A program made the position numbers and the translations under genes. The notes beneath the pieces are model-generated. The model ran no database searches. It was not told where the DNA came from and saw nothing but the letters and a program-made list of their open reading frames with translations. Positions 45,247 through 53,993 of a stretch of 64,000 nt of DNA are shown here, piece after piece. The stretch is from Legionella maioricensis (GTDB taxonomy: Bacteria; Pseudomonadota; Gammaproteobacteria; Legionellales; Legionellaceae): NCBI RefSeq assembly GCF_023618015.1, contig NZ_JAJKBJ010000007.1, positions 62,001 through 126,000 on the forward strand. The letters run 5' to 3'. The first letter of the stretch is position 1, and each line of letters opens with the position of its first letter.

Positions 45247-45990
45247 CTATGCAAGATAAGTCACGTTAAACATCAGAGCATTGGTGTATACATGGTCTTG
45301 GGCTAAACCGTTGCCCAGTGTTTGCCCTAGAGCGAGACCTAATTGACTTTTGCCCCAATCAGCAAATTCATAACCTGCGCCAACTTGCCAGTTCGGGGTA
45401 ATGGCTTTTTGTAAACCTATGCCCACAGTGTAACTAAAAGCTGTTTCTGTATTAGAAGCAAAATTAGGATTAGGCAGTGCTTCAAAAATGATGGGGGTAT
45501 TATTAAAATTATGGGCACGATTAAATCCAACTCCGACACTACCACTAACGTAAGGTATCGCCATATAGCCCATATCTGCTAGCAATTTCCCTTTCACCGC
45601 CACATGCGCGTGATTAATTTTGTAAGAATAAACTAAATTATTAAATTGAGGATCCGCATCATCCCAAATCTCGCCATTAATTGTAGTGCTGGTTGTCGCT
45701 GCCACTGCCAGACCGATTTGTCCCGAAATAACAGCGTTCAGGGAGTGCTGCACGCCTAAAAAAACCTCACCATCAAACAATGTGCTTGTATTTTGAGCTG
45801 CGTTATAAGTTTTTTCAATTTCTGGCGCTAAAAAAAAGGTTGGGGTATCACCACTATCGGTCCAGGCAGGTCCTGCGCTCAAAGTGATTACTCGGGCCCA
45901 GCTATTCGGTACCTCGCCCATGGTTCCGGCCATCACACCGCCATAGATGCAAATACCTAACGTTCCAACAACTACCTTGTTTGCTTTCAT
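45247..45990 (-). CDS. Outer-membrane beta-barrel protein
   Basis: 247 residues with a signal peptide (VVVGTLGICIYGGVMAG). The mature part alternates amphipathic strands typical of an 8-strand barrel: SAGPAWTDSGDTPTFFLAPE at the start, YVSGSVGVGFNRAH, SYTVGIGLQKAITPNWQVGAGYEFADWG, and a C-terminal strand TNALMFNVTYLA. It is of the type often repeated in Legionella genomes; its ligand is unknown. AAGGAT precedes the ATG. Confidence 0.8.
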   Translation of the reverse strand: MKANKVVVGTLGICIYGGVMAGTMGEVPNSWARVITLSAGPAWTDSGDTPTFFLAPEIEKTYNAAQNTSTLFDGEVFLGVQHSLNAVISGQIGLAVAATTSTTINGEIWDDADPQFNNLVYSYKINHAHVAVKGKLLADMGYMAIPYVSGSVGVGFNRAHNFNNTPIIFEALPNPNFASNTETAFSYTVGIGLQKAITPNWQVGAGYEFADWGKSQLGLALGQTLGNGLAQDHVYTNALMFNVTYLA

Positions 45991-46222
45991 GAATGATCCT
46001 TAAGATTAAATGATGTTTTTTAACAATAAGTCTAAAATTTTTTAACTTGTTGTTATTCTTACTAAAAAATATCATTCATAGTAATATGTTAAAAAAATGA
46101 GAGCAACACCTGAGATAACTTATTTCGCAGTAGTTAGACCATAATTCATTTTAAACGGACCGGTGGGAATGACCTAATTAACGAACACGCTCATTTTAAT
46201 GCCCAGTTTTCCAGGAGTGATA

Positions 46223-46672
46223 ATGATTCCACCTATCATTAAATTGAAGAATGAACAATTGATTCGGACTGCATCATCTATCAATACATCGGGAACATTA
46301 ACTCGCACATCTAATAACTTAATCTACCTTGATATTGATGATGCCTACATTCACCGTTTATTCCCTTTATTACAGGAAAAAGAAGTTAAAAAACCCAATT
46401 ACTTTGGAAAAAATTTAGCGGGCGCACATGTGAGCGTCATATACCCAGAAGAAACGTTCCTTCTGGATACCACAGATTTAGGTAAAAAATATCATTTTAA
46501 AATTAAAGAGTTAGTGATGGCTAAAATTAATTTGAAAAACTATTATGTGCTCCTGATCGATTGCCCTCTATTAATAAAATTAAGGAATAAATATGGATTA
46601 TCCGATCAGTTGAATTTTAAAAATTATTGGATTGACTTGCATATAACCATTGGTGTTTCCCAAAGTGTATGA
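46223..46672 (+). CDS. 2H phosphoesterase-like protein
   Basis: 149 residues from ATG 46223, five bases after AGGAG; an ATG at 46199 is less likely. Two HxS/T motifs, AHVSV (His69, Ser71) and LHITIG (His140, Thr142), are separated by 70 residues, the hallmark of the 2H phosphoesterase (LigT-like) fold. Such enzymes act on 2',3'-cyclic phosphates or cyclic nucleotides. It has no signal peptide and no operon partner: the alpha/beta hydrolase gene starts 121 bases downstream. Confidence 0.65.
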   Translation: MIPPIIKLKNEQLIRTASSINTSGTLTRTSNNLIYLDIDDAYIHRLFPLLQEKEVKKPNYFGKNLAGAHVSVIYPEETFLLDTTDLGKKYHFKIKELVMAKINLKNYYVLLIDCPLLIKLRNKYGLSDQLNFKNYWIDLHITIGVSQSV

Positions 46673-46793
46673 ATCATTTGCACTCTCTTATCTATTGGGG
46701 AACATTGATCTCATCAAAATTCTTAATATAATGAGTGCCGCTATCAAGTCTGAGCGTCACCTTTTTTAATTAGCTACTCACAACAAGGCCTTA

Positions 46794-47600
46794 ATGAATT
46801 ACACAAGTTATGGTTATAGAATAAACCAAATTACCACAGGCTCTGGTTACAACTGGCTTTTCTTACCCGGCGGCCCTGGCCTGGGTTCTGAATATTTAAT
46901 AGAATTTTGTAAAAAATTAGCCTTACCTGGCAGTATTCTGCTTCTTGATTTTCCCAGAGATGGCACAAATACCCAAGGGCAATTGGGAATCAAATACTGG
47001 CAAGACGGTCTCATCGCTTTATTAAAAACCTATAATAATCCCATTTTGGTCACCCACAGCTTCTCGGGGATGTTTAGTTTAAATATGCCGGAAATTGAAT
47101 CTTATCTGTCTGGGCTTGTTTTAATGAATACAACAACAGCCAACAGTTTTTTTCAACACGTGAGTGTAATGCGTGAAAAATACAATTTGCCTGATTTAGT
47201 CCCAGCAGCCAGCGAATATCATCTCAATCCAACCAATGAAACTTACAAACAATTTTGGAACACTTATAAGCACTACTGCTTTACTCCAGAAGAAATGCTA
47301 AAAGGAGAGCAAATGATCCCACTCTTTGCTTTTAACAATGCGGCATACTATGAGGCAATTGAGCATTTTTATCCAGACTATTCCTGCAAATGGTCTCCCA
47401 GGAGAATCCCCGCGATGACCATAGCCAGCGAATATGATTTTATCTGTCCCCCTCAAATTTTTATGGAAAATAAGCATTTTCAGTCTCAAAATATAATGAA
47501 TAAAGTAGTAGATAAGGCAGGACACTGTCCATGGATCGCTCATTTTGAACAGGTTCAAGACTTTTTTGATGAATTTATAATAACGCTTAATCCGCCTTAA
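46794..47600 (+). CDS. Alpha/beta hydrolase (proline iminopeptidase-like)
   Basis: 268 residues. LPGGPGLGSEY (25-35) is the oxyanion loop, THSFSGM holds nucleophile Ser89, SEYDFICPP carries a likely acid and AGHCPWIAH the catalytic His. The elbow reads HSFSG instead of the more common GxSxG. A small-molecule esterase or peptidase activity is likely; no specific substrate can be named. It has no strong ribosome site. Confidence 0.85.
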   Translation: MNYTSYGYRINQITTGSGYNWLFLPGGPGLGSEYLIEFCKKLALPGSILLLDFPRDGTNTQGQLGIKYWQDGLIALLKTYNNPILVTHSFSGMFSLNMPEIESYLSGLVLMNTTTANSFFQHVSVMREKYNLPDLVPAASEYHLNPTNETYKQFWNTYKHYCFTPEEMLKGEQMIPLFAFNNAAYYEAIEHFYPDYSCKWSPRRIPAMTIASEYDFICPPQIFMENKHFQSQNIMNKVVDKAGHCPWIAHFEQVQDFFDEFIITLNPP

Positions 47601-47694
47601 AAAGCAAATACTACTCCAGCAAACAATAATCCCTGTTATCAACGATGTATTTTTTCTGCTGAGGCAAATTCGACAGTGATTAAATTTTTCAATG

Positions 47695-47727
47695 CTTAAT
47701 TTTATTTTAATAATTATAGTATATAAT
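47695..47727 (+). promoter_or_regulatory. PmrA-type box and -10 before the first OTU-like gene
   Basis: CTTAATTTT (47695-47703), AT, TTTAATAAT (47706-47714), then a perfect TATAAT at 47722-47727 starting 16 bases after the second half-site. The ATG follows 38 bases later. Confidence 0.7.
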
Positions 47728-47765
47728 CGCACGATCAATGGTCAAATTTAAATCAGGATGTACTT

Positions 47766-50700
47766 ATGCCTAAACAACTCACTGATCGCCTAAAAGAAGC
47801 CTTAAATGTATCACCTGCATTTGATAATTGTTTTTTTCATTCTTACGCCGCTCATCTCCTGGCAAATAAATTGCCATTGCCCAAAGATTTATTCACTTTC
47901 AAATCAATACTAGGGGCAGAAAGTCCTGCATCAAAATTGCAAGCACGATTTCCCAATCAGGAAGCCTTATTCTTGTTCGAGGAATATGCTCATCGCCACC
48001 ATCCTGAACAAGCCCCATTATCCCCTCATTTTATAGTCGAAAAAACTTTGGTGCTTGGTTTTTTAATGCGCGAATGGTTTGCGACCCAATTGTCACAAAA
48101 TGTAGGTATAGCTGATAACCTTCAAGAAGACGCGATAAAGTATTTTAAAATCTACAGAGAATACCGATGGGACGAAGTAGATTCATCTGCTCTACTGGGT
48201 GGCGCTAATGGATGTTTGTATGCAGCAAACCAGGAATTCCTCGAATTCTTTGTTTGTTATGATAGTTCATCTGATAGTTCATCGAATCCCCGGTTTGCAC
48301 AATACTTTAGGGAAGCCCGAGACGATACAGATAAAGCTTTAGCAGCCTATTGGCAAGCAGAAGGTTATCAAAATTATTTTAGGCTCATTGCCAACCCAAG
48401 GGCAAAAATTGCATACAATGAGGTGGTGCCAGTAATAAAAATGCTTGGCCAATCGCTTACCATTTATGATTCCAAGGAGGATGGCTCTGACAAGGATAGA
48501 GCTACAGTTTATTCTTATAAGGGAAACGAAGAGATCCCTGAAATGGAAGTCAAATTTAACGCAGAGATGGGCCACTACTATTTATTAAAAACAGATGAAA
48601 CAGAGTCTCTGTTAAAGGAATATGAGCTGAGTTTTAAACAATATACAGATGATAGGGCAGAAGTATTGAACGTTGCAGGAAATAAAGAAAATAAAGACAT
48701 AGCAGCGAATACCAAACCCTCTTTATTACTAGGAGCTACCTGTCCAGATGGCCATCTTAGCAAACCTGCTTTTACCTTACTGCTTGATAGAGTGGACCAT
48801 TTCCAAGCATTTATTCAAGAACATCAACGTCGTCAAAAGCAGCTGGAAGAGCAGCAACACGCTCAACAGCTTGAGGAACAACGTAAGCTAAAAGAAGTAC
48901 AGGAGAAAGCAAACCACGTTATTAATCAATATGTAGAACAAATCCGTGCTTTTCCTTTCCAATTTGATAAATCAACGACTGCGGACCTTATTGAACAACA
49001 AAAGCAAGCGCTATTTAAACAATTAGGTGATATAATTCGCAACAAAGAAGATTTAACCTTTGCCCTAAAAACGCTGAATATAGGAGCATCTCCTAAAATT
49101 CAGGAAGCCATTTCTACGAAAACACAAGAAATCAATTCTGCAGCGCAACAACAGCTCACAAAAGTGAAGCTTATCGAAGAACAGCAACTTCAGAAACAAC
49201 TGGAAGAACAACAGCGCATACAAAAGCAACTCGAAGAACAGCAACGCATACAAAAGCAACTCGAGGAACAGCGTAAGCTACAAGAAGCACAACAGAAGGC
49301 AGAACAGGTAGTTAATCAATATGCAGAACAAATCCGTGCATTTCCTTTTCAATTTGATAAATTAATGACTGTTGAGCTTATTGAAAAACAAAAAAATGCG
49401 TTATTAACACAATTGGGTGATATAATTCGCAACAAAGAAGATTTAACCTTTGCCCTAAAAACGCTGAATATAGGAGCATCTCCTAAAATTCAGGAAGCCA
49501 TTTCTACGAAAACACAAGAAATCAATTCTGCAGCGCAACAACAGCTCACAAAAGTGAAGCTTATCGAAGAACAGCAACTTCAGAAACAACTGGAAGAACA
49601 ACAGCGCATACAAAAGCAACTCGAGGAACAGCGTAAGCTACAAGAAGCACAACAGAAGGCAGAACAGGTAGTTAATCAATATGCAGAACAAATCCGTGCT
49701 TTTCCTTTCCAATTTGATAAATCAACAACCGCGGACCTTATTGAACAACAAAAGCAAGCGCTAATAAAACAATTAGAGGGTATAATTCGCAACAAAGAAG
49801 ATTTAACCCAAGCCTTAAAAACGCTGAATATAGGGCAATCTCCTAAAATTCAGGAAGCCATTTCTACAAAAACACAAGCAATCAATTCTGCAGCGCAACA
49901 ACAGCTCATAAAAGTGAAGCTTATCGAAGAACAGCAACTTCAGAAACAACTGGAAGAACAACAGCGCATACAAAAGCAACTCGAGGAACAGCGTAAGCTA
50001 CAAGAAGCACAACAGGTAGTTAATCAATATGCAGAACAAATCCGTGCATTTCCTTTTCAATTTGATAAATCAACAACCGCGGACCTTATTGAACAACAAA
50101 AGCAAGCGCTAATAAAACAATTAGAGGATATAATTCGCAACAAAGAAGATTTAACCCAAGCCTTAAAAACGCTGAATATAGGGCAATCTCCTAAAATTCA
50201 GGAAGCCATTTCTACAAAAACACAAGCAATCAATTTAGCAGCACAACAACAACTCTCAGTAGTGAGGCGTCACGAAGAAGAACAACAACGCATTCAAAAG
50301 CAAGTTGAAGAGCAGGAACTTGAAAGACGACGTGAAGAACAACACGTTGAAAGACTTCTTGAAGAGGAGCAACTGCCGCCGAGTGAAGAAATCCGACGCC
50401 AGCAATTCATGACAACAGAATTGATTCGTATTGATGCTGCATTAAGCACCCTTCGAGAGCAGATTAGTCGTGTTGACCAACATCATTCTCCTGAAGCCTT
50501 TAATAAAGCCGACCGTTTATTACTACAATTACAAAGGGCGCGAAATAATTACAGTACTGCTCTAAATCAGCAGGATGTCATTATTTCCCAGGCTAGCAGC
50601 ACATTTAAAGAAACATGTGCACGCTTAATAGATGATGCAAAACCTCTATTGGAAAGGGATTTAGGTTGGGGAGATTATTTAACAAACCTGTTAAAAACGA

Positions 50701-50831
50701 TTGCTAATGCAATAATTTGGGTAGGAAGTTTTGGTCAAAGAAGTTCCTTCTTCCCTCTTATACGCTCGGAATCAATACTGGCAATTGAAAATGTAGAGCA
50801 AAGGTTAGAACTTAGTCAGAATCCTTTTTGA
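47766..50831 (+). CDS. OTU-like cysteine protease with long coiled-coil, Dot/Icm effector candidate 1
   Basis: 1,021 residues. The N-terminal 280 residues have FDNCFFHSYAAHLL (Asp20, Asn21, Cys22) and EMGHYYLLKTD (His270), matching the Cys and His motifs of OTU deubiquitinases (DGNCxF and HYxxL). About 180 helical residues lie between, as in the Legionella OTU-like (Lot) enzymes with an extended helical lobe. Residues about 350-870 are a Gln/Glu-rich coiled coil with four long repeats (AFPFQFDKSTTADLIEQQKQ). A short hydrophobic C-terminal stretch (IIWVGSFGQ) follows. There is no signal peptide. A PmrA-type box is directly upstream. Its paralogue is at 51118. Confidence 0.85.
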   Translation: MPKQLTDRLKEALNVSPAFDNCFFHSYAAHLLANKLPLPKDLFTFKSILGAESPASKLQARFPNQEALFLFEEYAHRHHPEQAPLSPHFIVEKTLVLGFLMREWFATQLSQNVGIADNLQEDAIKYFKIYREYRWDEVDSSALLGGANGCLYAANQEFLEFFVCYDSSSDSSSNPRFAQYFREARDDTDKALAAYWQAEGYQNYFRLIANPRAKIAYNEVVPVIKMLGQSLTIYDSKEDGSDKDRATVYSYKGNEEIPEMEVKFNAEMGHYYLLKTDETESLLKEYELSFKQYTDDRAEVLNVAGNKENKDIAANTKPSLLLGATCPDGHLSKPAFTLLLDRVDHFQAFIQEHQRRQKQLEEQQHAQQLEEQRKLKEVQEKANHVINQYVEQIRAFPFQFDKSTTADLIEQQKQALFKQLGDIIRNKEDLTFALKTLNIGASPKIQEAISTKTQEINSAAQQQLTKVKLIEEQQLQKQLEEQQRIQKQLEEQQRIQKQLEEQRKLQEAQQKAEQVVNQYAEQIRAFPFQFDKLMTVELIEKQKNALLTQLGDIIRNKEDLTFALKTLNIGASPKIQEAISTKTQEINSAAQQQLTKVKLIEEQQLQKQLEEQQRIQKQLEEQRKLQEAQQKAEQVVNQYAEQIRAFPFQFDKSTTADLIEQQKQALIKQLEGIIRNKEDLTQALKTLNIGQSPKIQEAISTKTQAINSAAQQQLIKVKLIEEQQLQKQLEEQQRIQKQLEEQRKLQEAQQVVNQYAEQIRAFPFQFDKSTTADLIEQQKQALIKQLEDIIRNKEDLTQALKTLNIGQSPKIQEAISTKTQAINLAAQQQLSVVRRHEEEQQRIQKQVEEQELERRREEQHVERLLEEEQLPPSEEIRRQQFMTTELIRIDAALSTLREQISRVDQHHSPEAFNKADRLLLQLQRARNNYSTALNQQDVIISQASSTFKETCARLIDDAKPLLERDLGWGDYLTNLLKTIANAIIWVGSFGQRSSFFPLIRSESILAIENVEQRLELSQNPF
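48936..50275 (+). repeat. Four long in-frame repeats in the first OTU-like gene
   Basis: The landmark GAACAAATCCGTGC recurs at 48936, 49326, 49686 and 50034, with spacings of 390, 360 and 348 bases. Each unit has a non-coiled part (QIRAFPFQFDK to KIQEAISTKTQ) and a coiled EEQQRIQKQL part whose heptad count varies. Length variation sits in the EQQRIQKQL sub-repeats, suggesting slippage. Confidence 0.92.
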
Positions 50832-51048
50832 TTGATAGGTTCCCCCTCCCCTCACAACTCCTCTCGAGCGCCAGTGAGAGAGCCTCTAAAGAGAGCACAC
50901 CGTGCTTATGTTGGAGATCTCTCGCTAGCGCTCGAGATGACGTGACTTTGCTCGCGATGACGTGACTTTTCTCGCGCTGACGTGGTTGTGTTCTAGGCGG
51001 TGCGGTTGTGTTCGAAATAAGGTGAGAAGTTGATGGAATAAAGTCCTC
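50832..51048. repeat. Repeat-rich spacer between the two OTU-like genes
   Basis: CTCGCGATGACGTGACTTT-like units repeat three times at about 50930-50990 (period about 20 bases). Upstream, CTCTCGAGCGCC and GCTAGCGCTCGAG form inverted ends around an AGAGAG-rich stretch (50871-50936). No gene is seen. Confidence 0.6.
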
Positions 51049-51081
51049 GTTAATATTATTTTAATGAAAAAAGCGTATAGT
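51049..51081 (+). promoter_or_regulatory. PmrA-type box and -10 before the second OTU-like gene
   Basis: GTTAATATT (51049-51057), AT, TTTAATGAA (51060-51068), then TATAGT at 51076-51081, starting 16 bases after the second half-site. The spacing is the same as before the paralogue at 47766. The ATG follows 36 bases later, with AGAGGAC upstream. Confidence 0.68.
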
Positions 51082-51117
51082 TAATTTGATAAGTACCATT
51101 TTAAGAGGACTTTTGCT

Positions 51118-52821
51118 ATGCCAAAATCATTATCCGTACGTATAGGAGAAGCTTTAAATGTATCCGGAGCGTTTGATAATTGTTTTTTTCATACCTATGC
51201 GACTTATCTTCTGGCAAATAAATTGCCTTTACCCCAAGATTTATTTACTTTCAAATCAATAATGGGCGCTGAAAGTCCCGCATCAAAATTGCAAAAACGA
51301 TTTCCCGATCAAGAATCTTTATCATTATTTGCAGAGTACACTCAACTTCATTGCCCTGACGAAGCTCCGCTATCGCCCAATTTTATAGTCGAAAAAACAT
51401 TGGTTCTTGGTTTTTTAATGCGTGAGTGGTTTGCTACTCAAATGGCTAAAAGTGCTGCTATTGCTAACCGCATTCAAGCTGATTCCTTAAATAAATTCAA
51501 AATCTATAGGACATCCCGATGGGAAGGGTTAGATGCCAGTACCCTTGTGAGCAGCGACACCGCCGCTGTTTTATATACTGCTAATAAAGCATTTCTGGAC
51601 TATTTTACTGTCCATCCTAAAGACGGAATTTTAACCGTAGAAGAGGCTCGGTTTAAAAAGTACTTTACCGATGTCGCAGAAGATGAAGACAAAGCTTTGG
51701 AAGCCTATTGGAAAGAGGAAGGTTATCAAAATTATTGCCGGCTCATTGCCAATCCAAGTACCAAACTTGCATACAATGACATAACACCCGTAATCGAAAG
51801 GCTCAATCAACCGCTTACCATCTACAATGCCAATCACCGACAGGGAGTAATTCACACTAATGAGGGAAGTGAAGATCTTCCTAGAATGGAAGTAAAACTC
51901 AATGCAATGGCAGGTCACTACTATCTATTAAAAACGGATAAAACCACACCTCTGTTACAGGAATATGCCCGCAGCCTCGAGCAATATATGATAGATAGAG
52001 CAGTTGTCCTGAGGGTTATAGGTGATAAAGATCTGGCTGCTGAAGAACAATCATCGTTATTAGTAGGAGCAATCTGCCCAAATGGTCACCTAAGTAAACC
52101 GTCTTTTGACTTATTGCTTGATAAAGTGGATCATTTAAAAGAAGTGGTTGATGAACATCACCAGGCTCGGCTTTTAATCGAGCAACAACGACAACTCATT
52201 GAACAAGAGCGACAGCGTCAACTCCTTGAGCAAGAACAACAGCGCAAACTCCTTGAGCAAGAACAACAGCGCAAACTTCTTGAGCAAGAACAGCAACGCA
52301 AACTCCTCGAGCAAGAACAGCAACGCCAACTTGATAAGCAAACTATAAAACAGCCAAAAGTATCTGCAGCAGAAGAAAACTTTAATGAGCATCTTCGTTT
52401 GCTGAACGTTAAAATAACGAATCTTCAAACACGCAAAAACATTGCTGAAAGAAATCATGATACTAAAGCAAGCGAACGTTTAGAGCTGGCTCGTAAGGCA
52501 GCATTTGCTCTTCATCGCGACTTAAAGAGGGAAGGAGAAATCTATTTTAATCAACCGACTCCAGCCAATTACAGAGCATTTAAAATAAGATGTGAAGGCC
52601 TCATTCAAACTGCGCGTGGGGTTCTTGATGAACATAGAGGCTGGTCAGAATTTTTAATTAATCTTGGCCTGGGACTGGCTACCGCTGGAATTGGTTTAGT
52701 CATCAAAGGAATAATTAACCTGGCAAACGATAGAGCGTTCTTTTTTGTTCATAAAACAGACTCATCCAAACAGATAGATGAAATAGAAAAAGACATCAAT
52801 AACGCTTCACCAAGCGCTTAA
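51118..52821 (+). CDS. OTU-like cysteine protease with short coiled-coil, Dot/Icm effector candidate 2
   Basis: 567 residues, a clear paralogue of the 47766 gene over the first 350 residues: FDNCFFHTYATYLL with Asp20 and Cys22, and AMAGHYYLLKTDK with His267. The long coiled repeats are replaced by a short LLEQEQQRK repeat block (about 355-405), then a helical region. A possible membrane-inserting segment (GLGLATAGIGLVIKGIINLA) lies near 520-540. Same promoter arrangement and no signal peptide. A deubiquitinase-type activity on host ubiquitin is inferred from motifs only. Confidence 0.85.
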   Translation: MPKSLSVRIGEALNVSGAFDNCFFHTYATYLLANKLPLPQDLFTFKSIMGAESPASKLQKRFPDQESLSLFAEYTQLHCPDEAPLSPNFIVEKTLVLGFLMREWFATQMAKSAAIANRIQADSLNKFKIYRTSRWEGLDASTLVSSDTAAVLYTANKAFLDYFTVHPKDGILTVEEARFKKYFTDVAEDEDKALEAYWKEEGYQNYCRLIANPSTKLAYNDITPVIERLNQPLTIYNANHRQGVIHTNEGSEDLPRMEVKLNAMAGHYYLLKTDKTTPLLQEYARSLEQYMIDRAVVLRVIGDKDLAAEEQSSLLVGAICPNGHLSKPSFDLLLDKVDHLKEVVDEHHQARLLIEQQRQLIEQERQRQLLEQEQQRKLLEQEQQRKLLEQEQQRKLLEQEQQRQLDKQTIKQPKVSAAEENFNEHLRLLNVKITNLQTRKNIAERNHDTKASERLELARKAAFALHRDLKREGEIYFNQPTPANYRAFKIRCEGLIQTARGVLDEHRGWSEFLINLGLGLATAGIGLVIKGIINLANDRAFFFVHKTDSSKQIDEIEKDINNASPSA

Positions 52822-52883
52822 AGCTCCTCCCTTGGAGGGCAATGCCTTCTTTAAATATCAATTACTCCAACTAATATTTTTGT

Positions 52884-52984
52884 GTAGGTTGGCGCTGAGC
52901 ACCGCGAAGCCCAACAATGAAACTAGAATCAAGACATTACCTTAGCTCTGCTGTTGGGCTTCGCGGTGCTCAGCGCCAACCTAC
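52884..52984. repeat. Copy 2 of the 100-110 bp inverted-repeat element
   Basis: GTAGGTTGGCGCTGAGCACC and following bases (52884-52915) pair with 52953-52984. The arms match copy 1 at 45071 with an AGCAG to AGCAC change that is compensated on the other arm, so the hairpin is preserved. Confidence 0.85.
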
Positions 52985-53068
52985 GGATTTTTTGCAGCAA
53001 AGCCTGAATTTTTACAAAGGGTTCTTAATAAGCTATATATAAAATGACATACATCAAAAGGAACTGAT

Positions 53069-53623
53069 ATGGAAAGCAATAATATGATGAATTCTTCCCA
53101 TCACCCTCACTGGGGTTGGCTTTTGAGTTTAGGAGTTCTGCTCTTGATTTTTGGTGTTATCGGTTTAGGAATGGATCTCCTATTAACCATAGTCAGCATG
53201 TATTTTTTCGCTGCGTTACTCCTGATTTCTGGATTATCACATTTTGCTGATGCTTTTAAATATAAAAAATGGAAAGGTGCTGTTTGGCAAATTCTCATTG
53301 CCATTTTATACATTATTGGCGCAGGAATCGTGTTATATGATCCTTTATTGGCATCCACCATCATTACTGCCTTACTGGCGTGGACGCTTATCGTTATTGG
53401 CATTACCCGCATTACCATGTCCATATCCTTACGAGACACAAAGGGTCGGGGTTGGATTTTATTTGCAGGGATAAGCTCCTTAATACTTGGTATCCTGATT
53501 CTATTGCACTGGCCGATGAGCGGCTTATGGGTCATTGGATTGTTTATTGCAATTGATATGATCGTCAGTGGTTGGACTTACATTTTCATGGCAATGTCCT
53601 TACGCAGAACCAGAGCGCTCTGA
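53069..53623 (+). CDS. HdeD-family (DUF308) membrane protein
   Basis: 184 residues with six membrane helices in three repeated pairs, for example LLSLGVLLLIFGVIGLGMD, then AFKYKKWKG between helices and TRITMSISLR. The pattern matches HdeD, an inner-membrane protein linked to acid resistance in enterics; its role here is unknown. AAGGAAC precedes the ATG. Confidence 0.88.
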   Translation: MESNNMMNSSHHPHWGWLLSLGVLLLIFGVIGLGMDLLLTIVSMYFFAALLLISGLSHFADAFKYKKWKGAVWQILIAILYIIGAGIVLYDPLLASTIITALLAWTLIVIGITRITMSISLRDTKGRGWILFAGISSLILGILILLHWPMSGLWVIGLFIAIDMIVSGWTYIFMAMSLRRTRAL

Positions 53624-53655
53624 TTTTCAATGTATTGCATGAGGGAATGTAAGCC

Positions 53656-53778
53656 TTGCGGTATGCCAAACAACACCATCATGATAGTTATTTTGATAAC
53701 ATGGCGGTTGGAATTATTGGCTCAATTACTGCACTTGGAATTGCTATTTTTCTAAGTTCTGTGCTTGGCTCGTTTTGA
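53656..53778 (+). CDS. Possible 40-residue single-helix membrane peptide
   Basis: TTG 53656 (or ATG 53701) to TGA 53778. The C-terminal half, MAVGIIGSITALGIAIFLSS, is a clean membrane helix after a His-rich, charged N-terminus. GAGGG lies upstream. It sits between hdeD and the tRNA cluster on the opposite strand. The size allows chance, but the sharp amphipathic-to-hydrophobic pattern is suggestive. Confidence 0.3.
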   Translation: MRYAKQHHHDSYFDNMAVGIIGSITALGIAIFLSSVLGSF

Positions 53779-53796
53779 AATAGCAATAATGTGTAA

Positions 53797-53884
53797 TGGT
53801 GCCCAGGGCCGGAGTCGAACCGGCACGGACTTTTGGTCCGAGGGATTTTAAGTCCCTTGCGTCTACCTGTTTCGCCACCTGGGC
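53797..53884 (-). tRNA. tRNA-Leu (anticodon TAA)
   Basis: Folded on the minus strand: acceptor GCCCAGG/CCTGGGC, anticodon loop CTTAAAA, a long variable arm (class II) and GGTTCGACTCC in the T arm, with CCA encoded. Third gene of a Gly-Cys-Leu set. Confidence 0.95.
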
Positions 53885-53894
53885 AGGTGGTATA

Positions 53895-53970
53895 TGGAGG
53901 CTGAGGCCGGAATCGAACCGGCGTACACGGCTTTGCAGGCCGCTGCATGACCACTCTGCCACACAGCCTC
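53895..53970 (-). tRNA. tRNA-Cys (anticodon GCA)
   Basis: Minus strand: acceptor GAGGCTG paired with CAGCCTC, anticodon loop CTGCAAA, T arm CCGGTTCGATTCCGG, encoded CCA. It lies ten bases upstream of tRNA-Leu. Confidence 0.95.
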
Positions 53971-53993
53971 ATTTTATGTATCTTCGCTGCTCT

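Noticed and set aside
50930-50990. Short tandem units as a CRISPR array
   Set aside because: The units of about 20 bases are directly adjacent with no unique spacers, and no cas genes are present.
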